Notes under the pieces: model-generated | Database searches by the model: none | Seen by the model: only the letters and a program-made list of their open reading frames with translations | Told to the model about the DNA's origin: nothing | Position numbers and translations under genes: made by a program | Shown: positions 1-7,455 of the stretch, one piece after another | Numbering within the stretch: position 1 is the stretch's first letter | Layout: each line of letters begins with the position of its first letter | DNA from: Rufibacter ruber | GTDB lineage: Bacteria > Bacteroidota > Bacteroidia > Cytophagales > Hymenobacteraceae | Length of the DNA: 64,000 nucleotides | Direction: 5' to 3' | Assembly (NCBI RefSeq): GCF_001647275.1 | Contig: NZ_LRMM01000015.1 | Coordinates: 1 to 64,000, forward strand

Positions 1-79
1 GTTAGACAGGCTTACAAGGGCCTTATTGTATAATAAATCTTGTTCCTTCCTTTCTTCTCTTTTATACAAGTTAATTAGT

Positions 80-154
80 TTTTACAAACATAGGATTGTA
101 TAAAAGTCATCTCGGCCGACGGCCTTCGCCGTCTTTTACACGAGGCCGTTAGGT
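80..154 (+). other. attC-like recombination site 1
   Basis: An imperfect inverted repeat (TGTATAAAA near 97, TTTTACAC near 134) surrounds a GC-rich palindromic centre GGCCGACGGCC. It ends in GTTAGGT at 148-154, which fits the integron core GTTRRRY. The opposite core (expected RYYYAAC) is not well preserved near 83-92. The window itself begins with GTTAGAC, another match to the core. No integrase gene is in the window, so the integron reading is inference. Confidence 0.4.
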
Positions 155-594
155 CTAATTTTAAACATGAAGAACCGTTATCGCTTTGCAGAAAAAAGAA
201 TCAGCACGAGTAGCGGAAGCGGAAAAAAAGAATCAGCTAAACCTGGAAATTAGCTTAGCAGAAGTCAGTGAACGCACCCCGACTTTGACCAGCAGAAGTC
301 GCAGAAGAGGAATTGACGTGGCTTTTGCGCAAAAAGAATTTATCTTCAGTGCGCGCAGCCCGACTTCAGAAATGCGTTTCTGGCCTCGTTTTCGGAAATC
401 AGGGCAAAAACGGACGGACTGAAGAAACAGAATGAAAAAAAGATGATTGCGCTCGGCTGGCTGTTTTCGGGCTCTTTTCGCAAAAACAGGCCAAAAACAG
501 AAAAGACGTGCGGTCATTGCAGAGAAAAAACTAGACCTAACATGTGTAAACGCCAGCTAGGCCGACGGCCGTCGCCGTCGCTTACACAAGTACG
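149..594 (+). other. cassette-like unit 1 without a convincing gene
   Basis: This stretch lies between two attC-like cores. A short ATG frame at 167 stops after 28 codons and the longer frame from 186 has low-complexity composition, so I do not call a protein. It contains a degenerate copy (about 374-413) and a better copy (461-500) of the dispersed CTGTTTT palindrome. Its middle part (about 265-370) resembles the next unit (about 728-830) and shares GACTTTGACCA and AAGTCGCAGAAGAGGA. Confidence 0.4.
461..500. repeat. dispersed palindrome (copy in cassette-like unit 1)
   Basis: Arms run from CTGTTTTCGGGCTCTTTT to AAAACAGGCCAAAAACAG around a short loop. The core is imperfectly paired. Confidence 0.6.
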
Positions 595-600
595 TTATGT
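535..600 (+). other. attC-like recombination site 2
   Basis: ACCTAAC (535-541, fits RYYYAAC) is followed by TGTGTAA (543-549). The perfect complement TTACACA lies at 582-588, then GTTATGT at 594-600, one base off GTTRRRY. The centre is the palindrome CGACGGCCGTCG, shared with site 1. Length (66 bp) fits attC sites. The spacers are asymmetric (1 versus 5 bases), which is unlike classical attC. The identification is therefore moderate. Confidence 0.45.
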
Positions 601-1040
601 GCAATTGTAAATAGAAGTTCTCGCGGCGGCAAGCAAAAAATCAGCAGAAGCCCACGAAAAATCGGGAATTGCTGCAAAAGTGAACCGGCAAAACGTTAGA
701 TTACCTTAGCAAAAGAAATGGAGCGCCGCCCGACTTTGACCAACTGATGTTGCAAAAGTCGCAGAAGAGGAGTTGACGCAGCATGCGTGCAAAGAATTTA
801 TCGGCAATGCGCGCAAACCGACGGACTAGATTGCGTATTCGGCCCGCTTTCTGGAAATTAAGCCAAAACGGGACGGATAAAGAATTTGTCTAACTCTTCG
901 CTTTTCTGTTTTCGGGCTGTTTTCCTAAAAGTAGGTCAAAAACAGATAAGAAAATAAGCGCGTGGCAACTTAACAAAAAAGGCCTCCGCCCAACAAGGCA
1001 TAAACGGCAGCCTTCGGCCAAGGGCTATGCACGACTCATG
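600..1040 (+). other. cassette-like unit 2 and degenerate distal site
   Basis: A diverged copy of unit 1 with no convincing reading frame. It ends near 988-1031 with GCCCAAC (fits RYYYAAC), a short stem GGCATA/TATGC and a GC hairpin, but no clear GTTRRRY partner. The distal site may be decayed. Two palindrome-like copies lie at about 836-875 and 904-946. Confidence 0.35.
904..946. repeat. dispersed palindrome (copy in cassette-like unit 2)
   Basis: Arms CTGTTTTCGGGCTGTTTT and AAAAGTAGGTCAAAAACAG. The right arm has three departures from perfect pairing. Confidence 0.6.
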
Positions 1041-1290
1041 CACGAGATCATTCCAATATAAAAATACAATGGGGTTCTAAGGGAGAAGATTTTTAGAAGC
1101 AGAACCCGTCAGAGCGTTAAAACCATATTGAACGTCAAAGTCTGGTAGACGATAACACTACCAGCGTCTCCCCTACCAGCATTGCGTGAAATCCCTTACT
1201 TTTGGGAGCGCGAACAGAAACCTGAGGCAAGTATCTTCTGCCGGGGTTTCAGCGTTATGTTGTAAAGAACTTACTAGAAAGGAGAAATAT
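1041..1290. other. non-coding stretch upstream of ybaB
   Basis: I see no gene or RNA here. The only clear element is the purine-rich ribosome binding site AAAGGAG at about 1278, seven bases before the ybaB ATG. Confidence 0.4.
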
Positions 1291-1626
1291 ATGTTTGACA
1301 TGTTTGGGATGATGAACAAGGTGAAGGAAATGCAGGCCAAGATGAAAGAGGCGCAGGAAAAGCTGAAACACATCACGGTCTCATCAGAAGCCGGAGGCGG
1401 CATGGTCAAAGCCACTGTGAACGGGGAGCGGCGGCTACTAAAGCTGGAGTTTGACGAGACGCTCATGAACCCCGGGGACAAAGAAATGCTGGCCGACCTG
1501 GTGGTGGCGGCCGTAAACAAAGCCATGGACGAAGCCGGTGAAAAAGCCAAAGAAGAACTCAAGAAAAACACAGAGGGCATGCTCCCCAACATTCCCGGCC
1601 TAGACCTCAGCAACTTTGGACTTTAA
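1291..1626 (+). CDS. ybaB: YbaB/EbfC family nucleoid-associated protein
   Basis: A 111-residue DNA-binding protein of the YbaB/EbfC family, which binds DNA as a dimer and is often linked to recR/dnaX. The N-terminus is a Met- and Lys-rich helix (MFDMFGMMNKVKEMQAKMKE), followed by the typical SSEAGGGMVKATVNG strand and a C-terminal helix with DLVVAAVNKAMDEA. The open frame extends upstream to 1186, but the ATG at 1291 follows AGAAAGGAG and gives the usual family length. The stop overlaps the start of the downstream glycosyltransferase by 11 bases, so the two are probably co-transcribed. No recR or dnaX is adjacent here. Confidence 0.93.
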   Translation: MFDMFGMMNKVKEMQAKMKEAQEKLKHITVSSEAGGGMVKATVNGERRLLKLEFDETLMNPGDKEMLADLVVAAVNKAMDEAGEKAKEELKKNTEGMLPNIPGLDLSNFGL

Positions 1627-2671
1627 TTCCCAGCCCACGGTGGCGGTTGTCATCCTGAACTGGAACGGACGCCGCTGGTTAGAACAGTTCCTGCCGGGGG
1701 TGATCCTGCACAGTGCAGGGGCTGACGTATTCGTGGCCGACAACGCTTCTACAGATGACTCTGTAGATTTTCTGCAGCAGTATTTTCCGGAGGTTAAACA
1801 AATTGCCCTGCAGGAGAATTTCGGATTCTGCGAGGGCTACAACCAGGCGCTCCGGCAGGTGCAGGCAGATTATTATGTACTGCTCAATTCAGATGTGGAG
1901 GTGACGGCCGGTTGGCTTTCCCCGTTGGTCCACCTGCTAGAGACAAACCCACAAATTGCGGCCTGTCAGCCCAAGATCAAGTCGTTTCACCAGCGCACCC
2001 ACTTTGAGTACGCCGGTGCGGCGGGTGGTTTTTTAGACGCCTACGGCTATCCCTTCTGCCGCGGCAGGCTGTTTGACACCCTGGAGGAAGACCGGGGGCA
2101 GTATGATGAGGCGCGGCCGGTGTTCTGGGCCACCGGGGCCTGCCTCTTTATCAGGGCCAGCGCCTACTGGCAGGCGGGCGGACTTGAAAAGGAATTCTTC
2201 GCCCACATGGAAGAGATAGACCTTTGCTGGCGACTGCAGAACCTGGGCTACCAGATTTTCTACCACGGTCAAAGCACGGTCTACCACGTGGGCGGTGGCA
2301 CCTTGCCTAAAGCCAATCCCAGAAAAACATTCCTTAATTTCAGGAACGGGGCAGCGTTGCTGTACAAAAATCTATCTGATCAGGAGTTAAACCGTATCCT
2401 GTACACCCGCTTGGTTTTAGACGGAGTGGCGGCGGCCCAGTATTTCCTGAAAGGGCAATGGCAAGAGGTAGCGGCAATCTGGCGTGCGCACCGGGCATTC
2501 TTTGCAATGAGGAAAACTCTGGATGCAGCCCGGCAGGGCCAGCCGCATAAAAAGCCAACGGCTCAGCTCACCGGTTGGTACCCCCAAAGCGTAGTGTGGC
2601 AGTATTTTGGAAAAGGCAAGAAGAAGTTTACGCAGCTAGACGTCCCAGACAGTGCTTCGCTCCCGGCGTAA
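1616..2671 (+). CDS. family 2 glycosyltransferase
   Basis: A 351-residue GT2 enzyme of the rhamnosyltransferase-like type, expected to transfer a sugar from a nucleotide donor to a cell-surface glycan on the cytoplasmic side of the membrane. The N-terminal nucleotide-binding strand VAVVILNWNGRRW, the motif VFVADNASTDDS and the metal-binding NSDVEV (about residue 93) are clear, as is a catalytic-region FFAHMEEIDLCWR. The start is a TTG at 1616 inside the end of ybaB. No later ATG would keep the N-terminal strand. The acceptor is unknown. The 3' end overlaps the convergent pspC gene by 36 bases. Confidence 0.88.
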   Translation: MDFNSQPTVAVVILNWNGRRWLEQFLPGVILHSAGADVFVADNASTDDSVDFLQQYFPEVKQIALQENFGFCEGYNQALRQVQADYYVLLNSDVEVTAGWLSPLVHLLETNPQIAACQPKIKSFHQRTHFEYAGAAGGFLDAYGYPFCRGRLFDTLEEDRGQYDEARPVFWATGACLFIRASAYWQAGGLEKEFFAHMEEIDLCWRLQNLGYQIFYHGQSTVYHVGGGTLPKANPRKTFLNFRNGAALLYKNLSDQELNRILYTRLVLDGVAAAQYFLKGQWQEVAAIWRAHRAFFAMRKTLDAARQGQPHKKPTAQLTGWYPQSVVWQYFGKGKKKFTQLDVPDSASLPA

Positions 2672-2854
2672 ATGTTTGCGCACGTTCAGCCAAAAGGCCA
2701 GGATCAGGTACACCAATACCGGAGACCCAAACGTTAGGAAGGAGAGATAAATAAAAGAAAGCCGGATGCTGCTAGAAGCAAAACCCAGTTTTTCGCCCAG
2801 ATTGGAGCAAACCCCAAACGCTTGGCTTTCCAGGAAATATTGTAGTTGCTTCAT
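2636..2854 (-). CDS. PspC domain membrane protein
   Basis: A 72-residue protein that is essentially one PspC domain. It has an amphipathic N-terminus (FGVCSNLGEKLGF), then a hydrophobic stretch with one to two membrane passes (LSFIYLSFLTFGSPVLVYLILAFWL, residues about 33-57) and a basic cytoplasmic tail. PspC family members take part in envelope stress responses. No pspA or pspB is nearby, so the role here is open. The gene overlaps the 3' end of the glycosyltransferase in opposite orientation. Confidence 0.8.
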   Translation of the reverse strand: MKQLQYFLESQAFGVCSNLGEKLGFASSSIRLSFIYLSFLTFGSPVLVYLILAFWLNVRKHLRRERSTVWDV

Positions 2855-2985
2855 GACTCACAGGAATTTAGAAGCCTAAGTTAAATAAATTTACGTTCAC
2901 CGTCAACTTTTCAAACCCTTGAAAGGCCAATCCAGTACTTGATGACAGTGTTGGCGCTTTTATACGTATGATTCCAGTTTTAGAT

Positions 2986-4782
2986 ATGCCCTATTCCCTT
3001 CCTCGTCTTCTTAACCTACGGCTTCTCCCCTTCTTGTTCCTGCTCCTCCTTTTTTCTGGCTGCACCCTCTCCCGCCTGGCCAAAAAAGCCGAGCGCGGGC
3101 AAAAGCTCTGGGCGCAGCCTGAAGTACTGATGGTGCGGGGCCGGCAGGTACCCGTAGAAGTCACGGCCCAACTGCCTAAAAATCTGCTGCGGGATGACTA
3201 TCAATACGGCATCAGGGTGTATTACAAAGCAGACAAAGGCGTAGAAGACCATATTGGCTCGCTGGCGTTTGACTTCGGGAACTACAACTTTGTAGAGGGC
3301 AGGCCTACCATGTCAAGTTCTTTCACCCTGCCCTATACCCCTTCTAAAATTACCGGGAAACTGTATGCCCAGGGCGTGGTGACCAGCCCCAAAGGGCGGA
3401 AAAAATACCTGAAACCAGTGGTGCTGGCCCCCGGCATCAGAACCACGCCGTACCTGGTGCAGCACGTGCATTCCCCGGCCTATGTCTCAGATTCAGCTAA
3501 AAAGGAGAAACCGGGCCCGCTCAAAATCCCCATTTTCTTTGACCAGGCGCTGGCTACGCTGCGCACCGGCTTAGGGACCAACCTGCAGCTGCTGGACCAG
3601 TTCCTGACTTCTAACCAAAAGACCAAGCAAATAGAGATTCTGGCTACCCACTCTCCAGACTCTTTAGAAACCACCACGCGCAACTTGGCATCAAGAAGGG
3701 CCGTGGCGGTAGAGAATTTCATTAAGAAGAAAATAGACACAGAGTCTTATACCAACACCGTTTCCTCTGTCAGGTTTAACCTGCGCACCATCCAGAAGAA
3801 CTGGCAGGCGTTTCTGGGGCGGGTCCAGAATTCGGCGCTGCCGGAAGAGCAGATCCAGCAGATCCTGGACATTGTAAACGGCCCCGGCTCTTTTATAGAG
3901 AAAGAGCGCAAGCTGCAGGAACTTGCCTCTTATGAATATATTGAAATGTACGTGTACCCGGTACTCCGTTACGCCGAGGTAACCATTGACTACCAGCCCA
4001 ACCTGCGCCGTGATTACGAGGTTTACCTGCTGGCCAAGAAGATTGTAGAGAACCGCGCCAACGCTGATGCCCTTAACGCCGAGGAAATGCAGTACGCCGC
4101 GGGTCTCACCCCACTGCTCGCCGAAAAGAAAAAGATCTATGAAAGCGCCATAGAAAACTACATGACGTGGCAGGCCCTGAACAACCTGGGCATGGTCTAC
4201 TTTGAGCAGGCGCAGAAAGAACTGAAACCGGCGGCCCGGCAGCATCTGCTGGAGAGTGCCATCCTTAACTTCCGGTACGCCGCCCACCGGCAGCCCACCG
4301 CGCAGCTCTTTTATAACCTGGGGGTAGCCCACCACCAGCACGGTGATGCCCTGGAGGCGCTGCAAAGCTTTGACTATGCCGTAAAACTGGGCGGGCCTCT
4401 GCCTGTACTGCAGCAACTGTTCACAGACAAGGCCGCCCTGGAACTGGAAGTGGGCCAGTATGATGATGCCGCCCGCAGCCTGGCCTACGCCGGCTCTGGC
4501 TACGCCGCCCAGTTCAACCGTACCATGCTGTACCTGCTCAAGGAGAACTATGACGGTGCCGCCCAGCTGGGCCAGAAGCTGCTGGAGACCTTTCCGGCAG
4601 ATGCCAGCACCCACTACCTCATGGCCATCATCTACGCCCGCAGCCAGCAGGAGGCCCAGATGGCAGACCACCTGAAGAAAGCGGTGGCGGCCAAACCGGC
4701 CCTGGCCCAGAAAGCCATTGAAGACCTGGAGTTTCAGCGGTACCACCAGTCAGCGGCCTTTGCCGGGGCCCTAAAGATTTAA
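2986..4782 (+). CDS. TPR lipoprotein with an OmpA-like segment
   Basis: About 598 residues from the ATG at 2986 (MPYSLPRLL); another in-frame ATG lies at 2968. A lipoprotein signal ends at LLLLFSGC, so it should be anchored in the outer membrane or periplasm. An N-terminal beta-rich region is followed (about residues 180-250) by an OmpA-like segment with FFDQALATLR and LASRRAVAVENFIKK. The C-terminal half (about 400-580) holds TPR-like helices such as ALNNLGMVYFEQAQKEL and AQLFYNLGVAHHQHGDALEALQSFDYAV. I do not recognise a named family. A role as an envelope scaffold is inference. It stands alone, 143 bases before pdhB. Confidence 0.75.
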   Translation: MPYSLPRLLNLRLLPFLFLLLLFSGCTLSRLAKKAERGQKLWAQPEVLMVRGRQVPVEVTAQLPKNLLRDDYQYGIRVYYKADKGVEDHIGSLAFDFGNYNFVEGRPTMSSSFTLPYTPSKITGKLYAQGVVTSPKGRKKYLKPVVLAPGIRTTPYLVQHVHSPAYVSDSAKKEKPGPLKIPIFFDQALATLRTGLGTNLQLLDQFLTSNQKTKQIEILATHSPDSLETTTRNLASRRAVAVENFIKKKIDTESYTNTVSSVRFNLRTIQKNWQAFLGRVQNSALPEEQIQQILDIVNGPGSFIEKERKLQELASYEYIEMYVYPVLRYAEVTIDYQPNLRRDYEVYLLAKKIVENRANADALNAEEMQYAAGLTPLLAEKKKIYESAIENYMTWQALNNLGMVYFEQAQKELKPAARQHLLESAILNFRYAAHRQPTAQLFYNLGVAHHQHGDALEALQSFDYAVKLGGPLPVLQQLFTDKAALELEVGQYDDAARSLAYAGSGYAAQFNRTMLYLLKENYDGAAQLGQKLLETFPADASTHYLMAIIYARSQQEAQMADHLKKAVAAKPALAQKAIEDLEFQRYHQSAAFAGALKI

Positions 4783-4786
4783 AGGC

Positions 4787-4830
4787 TCCTGTTTCTGGCC
4801 TGTTTTTGCCAAAACAGGCCAGAAACAGGA
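4787..4830. repeat. dispersed palindrome with TGGCC/GGCCA core
   Basis: A perfect inverted repeat (TCCTGTTTCTGGCCTGTTTT and its complement) five bases after the TPR lipoprotein stop. It could act as its terminator. Confidence 0.75.
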
Positions 4831-4925
4831 ATATACTCCCCCACCCGCCCTCCTTCTGCCCCCTGGCGTTTTTTTATTTGTGGCGCATGTCTTAATTTTA
4901 CCGGACTGATAAGAAAATTCTTACT

Positions 4926-5909
4926 ATGCGAACCATACAATTCAGAGAGGCTCTGCGTGAGGCAATGAGCGAGGAAATGCGCCGCGACCCAAAGGTGTTC
5001 CTGATGGGCGAGGAAGTTGCCCAGTACAACGGTGCCTACAAAGTGAGCCAGGGCATGCTGGACGAGTTTGGTCCAGACCGCGTGATTGACACCCCTATTG
5101 CCGAGCTTGGTTTTGCCGGTATTGGCGTGGGGGCCGCCATGAACGGGCTCCGTCCTATCATTGAGTTCATGACCTTCAACTTCTCACTGGTGGCCATTGA
5201 CCAGGTGATCAACTCGGCTGCCAAGATGATGTCTATGTCTGGTGGCCAGTACTCTTGCCCCATGGTGTTCAGAGGCCCCACCGGCAACGCCGGCATGCTT
5301 TCCAGCCAGCACTCTCAGAACTTTGAGAACTGGTTCGCCAACACCCCTGGCCTGAAAGTGGTGGTTCCGTCAAACCCGTATGACGCCAAAGGCCTGATGA
5401 AAACGGCCATCAGAGACAATGACCCGGTGATTTTCATGGAGTCTGAGCTGATGTACGGTGACAAAGGTGAGGTGCCGGAAGAAGAATATTTAATTCCCAT
5501 CGGCGTAGCCGACACCAAACGCAAGGGGAAAGACGTCACCATTGTTTCTTTTGGAAAGATGATGAAGGTTGCCCTGCAGGCGGCAGAGGAGCTGGCCAAA
5601 GACGGCGTAGACGCCGAGGTAATTGATCTGCGCTCTGTACGGCCCATTGATTATAAAGCCATTGTAGAGTCTGTGAAACGCACCAACCGCCTGGTGGTGG
5701 TAGAAGAGGCGTGGCCGCTGGCTTCCCTCTCCTCAGAAATTGCCTTCCATGTGCAGCACCAGGCGTTTGACTACCTGGATGCCCCGGTGAAGCGCGTGAC
5801 CTGCCGTGACGTTCCGCTACCATATGCCCCAACGCTGATTGAGGCTTCGCTGCCTAACGTGAAGCGGGTGATTGATGCCGTGAAAGAAGTAACCTACGCC
5901 AAAGCGTAA
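4926..5909 (+). CDS. pdhB: pyruvate dehydrogenase E1 component, beta subunit
   Basis: 327 residues matching the E1-beta (transketolase-like pyrimidine-binding) subunit of 2-oxoacid dehydrogenases. With E1-alpha and thiamine diphosphate it decarboxylates pyruvate for acetyl-CoA formation in the cytoplasm. Diagnostic segments are FLMGEEVAQYNGAYKVSQGM, RVIDTPIAELGFAGIGVGAA, PIIEFMTFNFSLVAIDQVIN, and QHSQNFENWFANTPGLKVV, followed by the C-terminal transketolase domain with DLRSVRPID. The length is normal. The alpha subunit and E2/E3 are not adjacent, which is common in Bacteroidota. A branched-chain E1-beta is the alternative; the sequence pattern favours pyruvate. Confidence 0.93.
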   Translation: MRTIQFREALREAMSEEMRRDPKVFLMGEEVAQYNGAYKVSQGMLDEFGPDRVIDTPIAELGFAGIGVGAAMNGLRPIIEFMTFNFSLVAIDQVINSAAKMMSMSGGQYSCPMVFRGPTGNAGMLSSQHSQNFENWFANTPGLKVVVPSNPYDAKGLMKTAIRDNDPVIFMESELMYGDKGEVPEEEYLIPIGVADTKRKGKDVTIVSFGKMMKVALQAAEELAKDGVDAEVIDLRSVRPIDYKAIVESVKRTNRLVVVEEAWPLASLSSEIAFHVQHQAFDYLDAPVKRVTCRDVPLPYAPTLIEASLPNVKRVIDAVKEVTYAKA

Positions 5910-5928
5910 GACTATATATACCAATTAC

Positions 5929-5966
5929 AAGAGCCGGCCGTTTCATGATGGACGGCTCTTGCTTTT
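5929..5966 (+). terminator. intrinsic terminator of pdhB
   Basis: The stem AAGAGCCG/CGGCTCTT with an extended GGCC/GGAC inner part is followed by GCTTTTT. It lies 20 bases after the pdhB stop. Confidence 0.75.
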
Positions 5967-5970
5967 TCAG

Positions 5971-6010
5971 GCGTTTTGGGCCTGTTTTTCAAAAAGTAGC
6001 TTAAAAACAG
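5971..6010. repeat. dispersed palindrome, imperfect
   Basis: GCGTTTTGGGCCTGTTTTTC pairs imperfectly with AAAAAGTAGCTTAAAAACAG. It lies just upstream of the small lipoprotein gene. Confidence 0.55.
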
Positions 6011-6022
6011 AGATACCTGCAA

Positions 6023-6445
6023 ATGAACCTTAAACCCGTTGTATGGGGCGCGGTGCTCAGCCTGGCCGCCTTTACGGCCTGTGATAAAACCTCAGAACTG
6101 TTTGAGGTAGAAATGCCTTTGGCCGTCTCTGACACCAGGAACTTCCCTGAAAGGCCCGTGCGCGTAGACACCACCATCACCCTGCAGGCGTTGTTCACCC
6201 CGGAGAATGGCTGCGGCAGACGCTCCAGAATAGACACCGCCACGGTTAGCCGCGTCTTTACCATGAAGCTCTACGTGAAGTACCCGGAGGAAGGCTCAGA
6301 TGTGGTTTGCACAGACGTTGCCCGGCCGCTGTACCACACCATTTCGTTCCGGCCCAAAGAGACCGGTAAATATGAGTTCAGGTTCTGGAAAAGTGATACA
6401 GAATATCTTACCAAAACCATTGAGGTAGTGCCCATAAAGAAGTAG
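6023..6445 (+). CDS. small lipoprotein of unknown function
   Basis: 140 residues with a lipoprotein signal ending at SLAAFTAC (Cys20), so it is probably an exported membrane-anchored protein. The mature part has a beta-rich pattern (VDTTITLQALFTPENGC, FTMKLYVKYPEEGSDVVC, YHTISFRPKETGKYEFRFW) and two further Cys (about 64 and 93). I do not recognise the family. An immunoglobulin-like fold is possible from the strand pattern, as inference. It lies alone between pdhB and a convergent methyltransferase. Confidence 0.7.
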   Translation: MNLKPVVWGAVLSLAAFTACDKTSELFEVEMPLAVSDTRNFPERPVRVDTTITLQALFTPENGCGRRSRIDTATVSRVFTMKLYVKYPEEGSDVVCTDVARPLYHTISFRPKETGKYEFRFWKSDTEYLTKTIEVVPIKK

Positions 6446-6460
6446 TGCCTATCAAGGCAG

Positions 6461-6506
6461 TTTCTGTTTTGGGGCTGTTTTTCTGAAAACAGCCCCAAAA
6501 CAGAAA
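6461..6506. repeat. dispersed palindrome with GGGGC/GCCCC core
   Basis: A perfect copy (TTTCTGTTTTGGGGCTGTTTT plus complement) that fills most of the 72-base gap between two convergent genes. That position suits a bidirectional terminator. Confidence 0.8.
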
Positions 6507-6517
6507 TATCAAGAAGG

Positions 6518-7225
6518 TTAGGCAACGGTGAGGCGGGCCAGGTAGTGCGCGTCTTCCTCCTGTAACAGCAGTTCAGCCTTCAGGCCTGCCTCCTGCGCAT
6601 ATTGCTCCAGCAGACTATAGTCAATGAACAACCAGTCAAACGGCTGGCTCCGCTCCTGCTGGTACTCCATCACATAAGTGAGTTCGCCGTAATAGGCGCC
6701 ATTCAGATCCAGCAGCACAGAACCGTCTTCTTCTTCATAGAGATATAAAATATCTGAGGACTCCAGCAGGATCTGTCCGCCGGGGGCAAGCCACCGTTTG
6801 CAGATGTCAAGAAACTGCGGCAATTGCTCCAGGGTGCCCGCTATGCCAATCCCGTTCATGAGCAGCAGCACCGTGTCAAAAGAAGGGGTTGGGGGCAATT
6901 GGAACATGTCTCCCACCACCACCTGTTGCACACCCCGGGCTTTTTGCACTTGCGCCGCTTTCTCAGAGATTTCCAGGGCCGTCACCTCCAGCCCTTTTTG
7001 CTGCAGGGCCACGGCATGAGAGCCCGCCCCTGCCCCTACGTCTAAAACCCGTCCCGTACAGAGCGAGAGGGCAAACTGCTCCCGCTCCGGCATCTCCTCT
7101 TCTTTCCTGAACAGGTAATGCACGGGCAACTCATCTGGGTCAACCTGGTCTGTGTACACCTGTATGACGGCTTTCTTGTTTCCTTCCCAATACGCTTTGA
7201 TGGCGGCACCTAACGGATCTGACAT
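6518..7225 (-). CDS. class I SAM-dependent methyltransferase
   Basis: 235 residues. The SAM-binding motif I is VLDVGAGAGSHAVALQQKG (about residues 59-77), followed by the acidic VTALEISEKAAQ and the motif FDTVLLLMNGIGIAGTL. The N-terminal extension (SDPLGAAIKAYWEGN) and the C-terminal beta segments fit the methyltransferase 11/25 superfamily. The substrate cannot be read from sequence. It diverges from the histidine kinase at 7456, with 230 bases between. Confidence 0.82.
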   Translation of the reverse strand: MSDPLGAAIKAYWEGNKKAVIQVYTDQVDPDELPVHYLFRKEEEMPEREQFALSLCTGRVLDVGAGAGSHAVALQQKGLEVTALEISEKAAQVQKARGVQQVVVGDMFQLPPTPSFDTVLLLMNGIGIAGTLEQLPQFLDICKRWLAPGGQILLESSDILYLYEEEDGSVLLDLNGAYYGELTYVMEYQQERSQPFDWLFIDYSLLEQYAQEAGLKAELLLQEEDAHYLARLTVA

Positions 7226-7455
7226 ACCTGTTTTTGTTCTTGTTTTGGCTTACGGAGACAAAGATAAGCAGCCACCCGTTGAAACAACTTCCCTGGCCGA
7301 ATTTGTCATGCCCGCACCATTAGCGGTCTTTACCGTGCAGAACCTCCCCTTCATCGAAATATACCATTCTGCCCAGACAGATAAATTAATTTTGGAATAG
7401 GCTCAGGAATGAAAACGTACCGGGCCGTAAAGAACTATCCCCCTTAAAATTATAT

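Noticed and set aside
186-422. 78-residue protein in the first cassette-like unit
   Set aside because: It starts at TTG, has low-complexity basic composition, no recognisable motif, and its second half is a degenerate dispersed palindrome.
3691-4746. Long minus-strand frame opposite the TPR lipoprotein
   Set aside because: A shadow of a GC-rich coding region; the plus-strand gene has a signal peptide and TPR motifs.
7152-7400. 82-residue protein in the gap before the GAF kinase
   Set aside because: It overlaps the methyltransferase start on the other strand and shows no coding pattern beyond it.
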